From: Oryza sativa Japonica Group
Lineage: Eukaryota; Streptophyta; Magnoliopsida; Poales; Poaceae
Reading direction: 5' to 3'
Length of the DNA stretch: 64,000 nucleotides
NCBI RefSeq assembly: GCF_034140825.1
Contig: NC_089037.1
Location: forward strand, 7,886,001-7,950,000
In this document: positions 57,689 through 64,000 of the stretch, piece by piece
Numbering within the stretch: position 1 is the stretch's first letter
How the letters are laid out: each line of letters opens with the position of its first letter
Position numbers and translations under genes: made by a program
The notes under the pieces: model-generated
Database searches by the model: none
Told to the model about the DNA's origin: nothing
The model's input: only the letters and a program-made list of their open reading frames with translations

Positions 57689-57945
57689 CTCCCTCCGTAC
57701 TCGTAAAGGAAGTCGTTTTGGACAGCGACACAGTCTCCAAAACACAACTTTGACTTCTTGTTTCTATAAAAATATTTATTGAAAAGTGATGTGTATACTT
57801 TTAAAAAAGTATTTTTCAAGACAAATCTATTCATATAATTTTTACATTTTCAAACTCAACGACTTGAGAGTTATTCATGAATTATATTTACAAGGTTTGA
57901 CTTAAATATTATCCTAAACGACTTCCTTTACGAGTACGGAGGGAG
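57689..57945. mobile_element. Stowaway-like MITE, ACTCGTAAAGGAAGTCGTTT type
   Basis: CTCCCTCCGTACTCGTAAAG mirrors CTTTACGAGTACGGAGGGAG, with AAACGACTTCC matching on both arms and TA at each side. Confidence 0.9.
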
Positions 57946-57949
57946 TACA

Positions 57950-58440
57950 CTATATAGAGTAGGGCAAATATCATGTAAGCGCCTTGCTCCTGCCATTGCC
58001 CATGTCCGCCCCTCTTCCTTGATTTTGGCAAAAAGGACTGACAACATAGCATCGTTATGCTTGAAGATTCATTGGTTCCTTTCCTTCTAGATCTCCCAAA
58101 CGACAAGTAGGATGAGAGTGCGTAGCCTCCTTTTTGGAACTTCTACCATGTTTGTTAGAGCCTCCCACCAGGCTTTTACGGTCTGAGTCGTCTCCCATTG
58201 TCTAGTGTCAAGCTGTTGGTAAGACACCTAGACAGCTATCAGGCTTCATATTTTTTTTCATGTACCTGCAGCTGACAACAAGATGCAGAGCCGTTTCGAC
58301 TTCTCTATGGCAGAGGGCGCAAAGTCCATTATTTTGCCATACTCTAGTCGTGAGCTGGTCGGAGGTCCAGACCCTGTTTTAGATGACTAGCCATGTGTGG
58401 AATTTGCATTTTTCCAGCGCCCAAACTCTCCAAATAAGTG
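57950..58440 (-). pseudogene. LINE reverse-transcriptase tail (zf-RVT region) remnant
   Basis: Read on the minus strand, 58420 downward gives ALEKCKFHTWLVI, a stop, then NRVWTSDQLTTRVWQNNGLC and ALCHREVETALHLVVSCRYM. This is the zinc-binding zf-RVT region that follows the reverse transcriptase in plant L1-type elements. Further on, LRTLILLVVWEI and KERNQ, then NDAMLSVLFAKIKEEGRTWA and MAGARRLHD match the usual C-terminal tail. Several stops and at least one frameshift are present; the stop after LVI is a CAA-to-TAA type change by comparison with the usual Q. No poly(A) tail or 5' part is seen. A locally repeated piece (AGCGCCCAAACTCTCCAA twice, 58417 and 58463) marks a rearrangement at its 5' edge. 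Confidence 0.8.
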
Positions 58441-58911
58441 CATAGTAGAATTTTAGAATAAGCGCCCAAACTCTCCAATAGAATTTGCATTTTAGAAGAC
58501 TGTTTTTAGCGCCCCAAAGCATTAAGTGCCTGGTAAGCCGCTAAGTATTGATTTGTAAATCTCTTCATCAGCAGGTAAATTAGACATAAAAAGTTCACAC
58601 TAATCACACTGTGGGCAATTAATTTGGAAATGATCAATTATTTTATTTAGACAATTACTATAATTTAAATTTGTTGTTCAGATCTACCGTTTGTTCAGTT
58701 TCTGTATATATCCATTAGCATTTAGCAGGCCTTTAAGGTGGACAATTACTCTGTTGATAATCTGAGGTGGTGCCAATTAATTTATTTGTACAATTACTAT
58801 CATCTTAAATTTGTTTTGAAAACCCCCGTTTAAATTTTCGGTTTCTTTATCCATCCGTTAGCAGGTCCTTCTATGGACGTTCCATATGCCAGAGATCGCT
58901 CAGCTAGACAG

Positions 58912-58920
58912 TATATATAT
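58912..58920 (+). promoter_or_regulatory. TATA box of the GASA gene
   Basis: CAGTATATATATGCCGG lies about 80 bp before the start codon at 58998, leaving a leader of about 50 bases. Confidence 0.6.
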
Positions 58921-58997
58921 GCCGGTAAGAAGACAGAGTTTCTCACAAGAATCACTCTCCACTTCTGCAGTAAGCCAGTAAGTAGTAAGAAGAAGAA

Positions 58998-59636
58998 ATG
59001 GCTCGTTTTTTCTCCACCATTTTCCTCTTGCTCGCGTTAGCTTTTGTGGTAACCTACATCCTCTCTTTTAGCTTCTTTGAAGTGAAAAACCATTTTTTTC
59101 CCAATCCCAAGATATATATTGACAATATAGATGTGTTCATATCTTTCAGGCTGAAGTTTCAGGGAGCACGAATGGAGGCTTTTACCGACCAGTAAGTTAT
59201 TAACATCAGTATTTTCTGAGTGCTGGACTTCTGGTAGTTTTCTGATGATTTAATTTATGGTTTTTGTAATGTAGGTTGGTGCAGAAGGTTCTGTCTCCAT
59301 AGAAGGTATGAAATATTGCAATTTCCCGTTCCCTCAACTAACAGACTCTTTGGAAGGCTTCATATCTTCTTGTACCATCTCATATAAAATGTCAAGAATG
59401 TTAGTTACCTTTTACTTTTAATTCTGAATTTTCTCTCCTTCGATGTATGAGCAGAATGCCCACAGAAATGCGACTACCGTTGCTCGGCAACAAAGCGCCA
59501 GGAACCATGCCTCAAGTACTGCAATATCTGCTGCCAGAAATGCTTGTGCGTTCCATCCGGCACGTCCGGGAACAAGGAAGAGTGCCCATGCTACAACAAT
59601 TTGAAGAGCAGCCAGGGCAATTCCAAGTGCCCATGA
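58998..59636 (+). CDS. GASA/snakin family cysteine-rich secreted peptide
   Basis: Four exons (58998-59048, 59150-59191, 59275-59305, 59455-59636) join in frame to 101 residues. A signal peptide ([17 protein letters not shown]) is followed by a short variable spacer. The C-terminal GASA domain has all 12 cysteines in the family spacing: [36 protein letters not shown], then [10 protein letters not shown] and a terminal KCP. GASA (gibberellic acid-stimulated Arabidopsis) or snakin peptides are secreted, disulfide-rich and act in growth, hormone response or antimicrobial defence. Gibberellin regulation of this copy is not shown by the sequence. The intron inside the signal peptide and two very short exons make it easy to miss in automated calls. 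Confidence 0.93.
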
Positions 59637-59855
59637 TGTAGCAGTTAATCTTAGTTTTTACCACGTAGAGTGTACATAATGACGTCCCAGGAATGAATAA
59701 AATTGCTGAAATATGTGGCCATTACAAAGCCAACATATCACTATTGGACTACAGAAGTGTGAAAGAGATTTGTGGTAACTTCAGTCGTCAGATCACCTTA
59801 ATTGGCTCATGAGAGGCTTGAATGTCTGTTTACCGAAGAAAATTGTTTTTCAGAT

Positions 59856-60088
59856 GAGATTTGTTCCGTCCAACAAAAATTACCTCGAGGTACCAGTACC
59901 TCATGGTACCAAATCGTTTTTGATCGTTGGATCTATCGTTGGAAGTTGGATATCCAACGATAGATCCATATCCAACGATAGATCCAACGATATCCAACTT
60001 CCAACGATAGATCCAACGATCAAAAACGATTTGGTACCATGAGGTATCAGTACCTCGAGGTACTTTTTATTAGACCGGAGCAAATCTC
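59856..60088. mobile_element. Near-perfect foldback MITE
   Basis: GAGATTTGTTCCGTCCAACA ... GGTACCAAATCGTTTTTGAT at the left mirrors ATCAAAAACGATTTGGTACC ... GACCGGAGCAAATCTC at the right. The stem is about 95 bp, with a centre of repeated ATCCAACGATAGATCC words that also pair with each other. Confidence 0.85.
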
Positions 60089-60090
60089 TA

Positions 60091-60267
60091 TTCAGAATAT
60101 GACAATTAAGCTGAACAATCGTTTTCTCCGCCAAAGAATTTGCGGTTGTCTTTCTTGAGAATTTTGTGCTGTGTCCCACTCAATTTCTGATAGATACTTA
60201 GCCTTCAGATTAGATGAACAATCATTGAACTGTTTGGACCCTCCAGCTTAATTGTCATATTCTGAAT
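60091..60267. repeat. Perfect 24-bp inverted repeat, 129-bp spacer
   Basis: ATTCAGAATATGACAATTAA plus GCTG at 60091-60114 returns as its exact complement at 60244-60267, starting immediately after the foldback MITE. GAACAATC words occur at the inner sides. Confidence 0.75.
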
Positions 60268-60834
60268 AAGTGGTTGTGTGTGATTACCGTTACTCGCCTT
60301 CGTATTTGTCCAACATTATGCTCTTTACTAACATGCATTTCCGATATTTCAGTGGATTAGTCTCCAGGGTATTTTCATATAGGAATCGTATGAGTCGCTC
60401 AACATCATAGAGGAATATGTACTTCAACTAATGACTTAATCATTAGCCGGTCCCATTTTTATTTTTGCTTTTTGATTGCGAGTTTCAAATAATGCATAGT
60501 TTTGCAACATATTTATTCGTAAGTAATACATTCACTTTACCTTCTATTTTACAAGCATTGAGTTTATTATGTTCAACTGAACTAGATATTGGGAGCTAGC
60601 CCTCTACAAGGGTCCAGCCAATTTACTTACCCAGTACCCACAGAACTCTTCAGATATATATCTGAATTTGTACTCCTGTGTTACACAAGTACTGAACATA
60701 TACACACACCTACGGCATTATTCATACACACACTTACTTTCCACAGCTAATAACAGTACATATGCTCGATCACATGGTGTCATATCAATTTTGGCAAATG
60801 TGCTTACTCTTGAATACTTCACTGAAGTGTTTCA

Positions 60835-61437
60835 CTACATTTTCTTAGCCATGACTTTGAGGGGGTTTGCGAGACATAGCACCATTCCACATTTTTCTGT
60901 CATGTCTATACCAGTCTCCTTGAGCTCTTCAGGAAGGGTCCATTCAAACTGATGCACCAGTGTCCCCAGAACAAGGTACATCACTTTTTGTGCTAGTGGC
61001 AATCCAAGGCAAATGCGTCGTCCAACACCAAATGGAACAAACTGAAAATTTTGTCCCAGATAATTGATGTCATTGCCGATGAATCTCTCGGGCATGAATT
61101 TATCCGGGTCATTCCATGCCCTAGCATCTCGGTTGATAGCCCATAAGTTCAGAATTACGTTGGTGCCTTTAGGAATGGTGAAGCCCTGGACCTCTATCGT
61201 TGCCTCGGCTCTGCGAGGCACCAATGGCGCAACAGCACGAAGACGAAGGGTTTCTTTCACAACGGCCTGAAGATATGGGAGCCGGGCGATGTCAAATTCT
61301 TGGATCTGTGCATTCGTGCCAATGACATTTGTGATCTCCTCCTTTATCTTTCGCATTGACTCTGGATTTTGCAGTAGATCTGCTATTGCCCACTCGATTA
61401 ATACCGAGGTCGTACTGGCTCCAGCACCGTATAAATC
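60835..61437 (-). CDS. Cytochrome P450, CYP76-like, second exon only (partial)
   Basis: The exon starts after an AG acceptor (61438-61439) with DLYGAGASTTSVLIEWAIAD, the I-helix with the AG.ST core. It continues with the K-helix KETLRL, PERF, and the heme loop FGVGRRICLG, ending at a stop (LANPLKVMAKKM). It encodes 200 residues, and its layout equals exon 2 of the P450 at 4734-6896, with the same intron position. Over this exon the two proteins share all motifs but differ widely elsewhere, so they are not recent duplicates. No first exon was found up to 64000 on this strand. Either the intron exceeds 2.5 kb and exon 1 lies beyond the window, or this is an orphan exon. The exon itself is undamaged. 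Confidence 0.85.
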   Translation of the reverse strand, partial: DLYGAGASTTSVLIEWAIADLLQNPESMRKIKEEITNVIGTNAQIQEFDIARLPYLQAVVKETLRLRAVAPLVPRRAEATIEVQGFTIPKGTNVILNLWAINRDARAWNDPDKFMPERFIGNDINYLGQNFQFVPFGVGRRICLGLPLAQKVMYLVLGTLVHQFEWTLPEELKETGIDMTEKCGMVLCLANPLKVMAKKM

Positions 61438-61722
61438 CTGAGATTATATTGGTTAAATTCAGATATGCAATTTATATTAGATGGAACTAGTCATCAACCT
61501 TTGTATTCGCTTGGATAACATGCTTTAATTTTTCAAATAATTTCTAATATAGGAATATACGGGATTTTAAGGTTCTCTGTTATTGTGTTTGTTAAGTGTA
61601 TGTATTTAAAAACCATATATCATTCTAACTATGCTCGCTAGATTCTCCTTTCGTCCCAAAAGAATTTAACATAAGTGGATATGTGATTAATCCTAATACA
61701 ATAAATCTGAATAGAATATTGG

Positions 61723-61983
61723 TCTTGTTTGGTTTAGTACCTACCAATATATTGGTAGTTTGGCACTACCAATATTTTGGTAGGGTAGAATTATAAATAA
61801 ATGTCTTTGGATTGATGCCAATTGAGAGCCAAATTTCAAATTGTGGTGAAGAACATTCTAGAATTGTGCCAAATTGAGTATAGGCATTACCAAATATTTG
61901 GCTTCAAACCAAATCATCACATTTACTATTTAAACTACCAAAAAATTAGTATGGCAACGTTTTGGTATCAAACCAAAACGGCC
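61723..61983. mobile_element. Foldback MITE, GGTTTAGTACCTACC type
   Basis: TCTTGTTTGGTTTAGTACCT at the left mirrors TTTTGGTATCAAACCAAAAC at the right. Repeated ACCAATATTTTGGTAG-like words lie inside. Confidence 0.6.
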
Positions 61984-62501
61984 TATTGTCCATATTTGTT
62001 TTACTAGAATGAGTCACATCTCCATTTAAGTTGAGTTTGTTTTTATGAAGGGAGTACGTACGAAGCAGTATATATACATGTGTAGACATTTTTAAAATAA
62101 CTTTATGTGACCAATCCGGACTCTATCTCAATATATAGCGCACGTTGGTTTAGTTATTCTCTTGTTGGTTATGTCATGGACTCCAAACATTTATGTAAAA
62201 TTCGAATGCATGGAACTCTCACATATTAATTAGAGCAACCATACGATACACTAATTATACCCCATCGTTTAGCCAAATACGGATAATAAACAATTCAACG
62301 TATTAGCAAAACAATAGTAATTTATAGGTAAGACTTTTATCTTAGCGACTTAAATGCTAATGTAAAATATAAACTTTGATAAAAAAAACTCCAAAATCAA
62401 CTTCAAAATTGGGTTTGAAAATTTAATTTTGGCAGCAACTGATGCTGTATAGAGAAAACGATGGAGACCTCTAGCCCTTTTACCCATCTAGGATTAAAAA
62501 C

Positions 62502-63055
62502 GGGTGAATAGTTAAAGTGGTCCTCCAAGTTTCATGCAAGGATCAGTTTAGTACTTAATGTTTCAATGTGTCCATATTAGTCCTTTAAGTTTTTATTTTA
62601 ATTCAAATTTATACTTGAACCCACATAACTAACAACTCTTTTGATAAATGACACTTATACCCCCTCATTCACATATATATAAGAGAAAAAATTGCATGTA
62701 ATGAATTCTTTTTATAGATAAAACAAAAATAAATTATGTACTTGCAAGTGTATACGATAGCCATTAGGCTCAATTTTCATGTGCACATGTTGAAATAATG
62801 GGAAGTACATATGTAATGTTGTTTATTCATTTTGGTTTTCTTTTTTCTAGTGTATAGTTGTATACAAGTTAAGGGCAAAAGAGATATTTTCTAATAGAAT
62901 TGATGACTAAAAATAGCCATATGGCATATTAAGTGGGCCCAATGATGATTTTTGGCCAAAACAAATACTTAAAGGACCTATGTGAATAAAATAAAACCTG
63001 AAGGATCAAAGTGAGCCTTCGGTAAAACTTGAGGGACTAAATTAGCTATTCACCC
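62502..63055. mobile_element. Foldback MITE, about 550 bp
   Basis: GGGTGAATAGTTAAAGTGGT then CCTCCAAGTTT at the left mirrors AAACTTGAGGGACTAAATTA then GCTATTCACCC at the right. TTAGTCCTTTAAGTTTTTAT and AATACTTAAAGGACCTATGT also pair inside. Confidence 0.8.
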
Positions 63056-64000
63056 ATTAAAAACTGAGAAAACTTACACGAGCGCTTTCAATTAGTAAAG
63101 AAATATCTATACTAACTAGTATTATATACTACTATTAAAAGGTAAAAGGCAGTAGTGAATAGTGATGTTGTCAAGTCCGCCACCACCAGGATCCTGACAT
63201 ACGGGTGATAAATAGTTGAATACTCGCCTTGCTTGCTCGCTGCAGGCCGTGACACTTTTCTTTTTTTTGAGGGAAAGGCCATGACACTTTAATTTTCTAA
63301 GTACGGTATTTTTTTGTCTTTTAAAAATAAAATATCCTATTTCAACCAACTAATAATATATTTTTCAACAAAGATTTTGTTTGCTATTTTCAATATTTTC
63401 TTGCAACGTATGAATATTTGGCTAGTTACGCTATTAATAGCGTATCCGTTGGATACACCAAAGTAATAAAAGAATCCATATAAATTCTCACTTTAATTGA
63501 GAAAACGAGAAAATCATTAACATGCCAATCATATAATAAATACTACTCGTGTCATCCAAAATATAAGGATTCCTAGAAAATATGTAGAAATTTATTTGGT
63601 TGAGAAAGCTTATATATTTTAAGATAAATTTTGAAACGGAGGAGTACCAAATAACATTATGGTACCATAGTGGTGTCGACGCTGAATGTCTAGATGTTAG
63701 GTGCTAGGAATATTGGCACTAACCTCTTTCTATAACATATGGGTGCCTGAAATCAAATTTGGAGTACTACTTCCGCTTTAATATATGACATGGTTGATTT
63801 TTTTTCTCAAACTTTGACCTACAACATTTATTCAATTACTTAGTTAAGTGAAAAGGGTATCACTAAATTTATCATCAAAATTACCCCATCCTCCCCATAA
63901 TATAGTACTGTTTTTTTTAGCTCTTAGCATAGCTATTAGATAGAGTTGTAAAAAAAAACTTGTTTGTCGTCTGGGATGGGTGTAGTGTCGGACCAGACTA

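Larger units (their letters stand above)
54608..58997. other. Spacer between the epimerase and GASA genes
   Basis: The first 300-400 bases are the epimerase 3' UTR. No further gene was recognised. The stretch has three Stowaway-like MITEs, a perfect 74-bp tandem duplication, a LINE remnant and the GASA promoter, all listed separately; the remainder (about 55300-57100) is plain sequence. Confidence 0.55.
59637..60834. other. Spacer between GASA and the partial P450
   Basis: It contains the GASA 3' UTR (AATAAAAT at 59696), a strong palindromic element (59856-60088), an inverted repeat (60091-60267), and AT-rich sequence that would hold the 3' UTR of the minus-strand P450 exon. Confidence 0.6.
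61438..64000. other. P450 intron or spacer to the window end
   Basis: No coding exon was recognised. It contains the MITEs at 61723-61983 and 62502-63055, and worn Stowaway-like ends near 63540-63650 (TTTTGAAACGGAGGAGTACC) and 63768 (CTACTTCCGCTTTAATATATGA). The rest is AT-rich. Confidence 0.55.

Noticed and set aside
59809-60179. Frames on both strands encoding similar repeated SIVGSWIS peptides
   Set aside because: They are the two strands of the foldback MITE palindrome at 59856-60088, not genes.
1-64000. CRISPR arrays, bacterial operons, integrons or prophage systems
   Set aside because: Introns, plant gene families and MITEs show a plant nuclear genome. No regularly spaced identical repeats with unique spacers were seen.

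Overview
The window is nuclear DNA of a grass, almost certainly rice (Oryza). The evidence is the exon structure and wording of its housekeeping genes, the steep GC gradient at the 5' ends of genes, and a dense load of miniature transposons of rice type (Stowaway-like CTCCCTCCGT ends with TA duplications, several abundant GGCTGTGTTTAG-type foldbacks). An enolase gene next to a CYP76-type P450 gene reminds me of rice chromosome 10, but that is recollection, not something the sequence proves.

Layout. 1-2790: 3' half of a broken Ty1/copia retroelement with its 3' LTR. 2791-3375: decayed DNA-3-methyladenine glycosylase copy. 4734-6896 (-): complete two-exon CYP76-like P450. 8663-9136 (-): small DUF761-like protein. 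9137-11947: MITE-rich spacer with a perfect 171-bp tandem duplication. 11948-16304 (-): cytosolic enolase, 17 coding exons, two GC-AG introns. 16423-22450: spacer with foldbacks and one CACTA-like end. 22451-32862: a 10.4-kb CACTA (En/Spm) transposon with both ends and an ACT target duplication, carrying a decayed TNP2 transposase gene, a 1.48-kb palindrome, and a six-exon Transposase_24/Ulp1-like gene. 35647-36957 (+): GIL1/IRKI-like (DUF641) protein. 38334-41707 (+): organellar ICT1-like GGQ protein. 45129-47606 (+): pICln, methylosome subunit. 48628-50276 (+): ribosomal protein S20. 53153-54607 (+): UDP-glucuronate 4-epimerase. 57950-58440 (-): LINE remnant. 58998-59636 (+): GASA/snakin peptide. 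60835-61437 (-): second exon of another CYP76-like P450 with no first exon in the window.

The genes do not form a pathway. They are a mix of housekeeping functions (glycolysis, translation, snRNP assembly, organelle ribosome rescue), cell-wall sugar nucleotide supply, and lineage-variable genes (P450s, GASA peptide). Accessory DNA makes up most of the window. The most distinctive structure is the large palindrome between the two CACTA genes, whose arms carry the same motif array as the transposon ends.

Exon limits were read by hand from GT/AG (or GC/AG) borders, and every coding sum given as complete was checked for reading-frame continuity. UTR ends were not determined.
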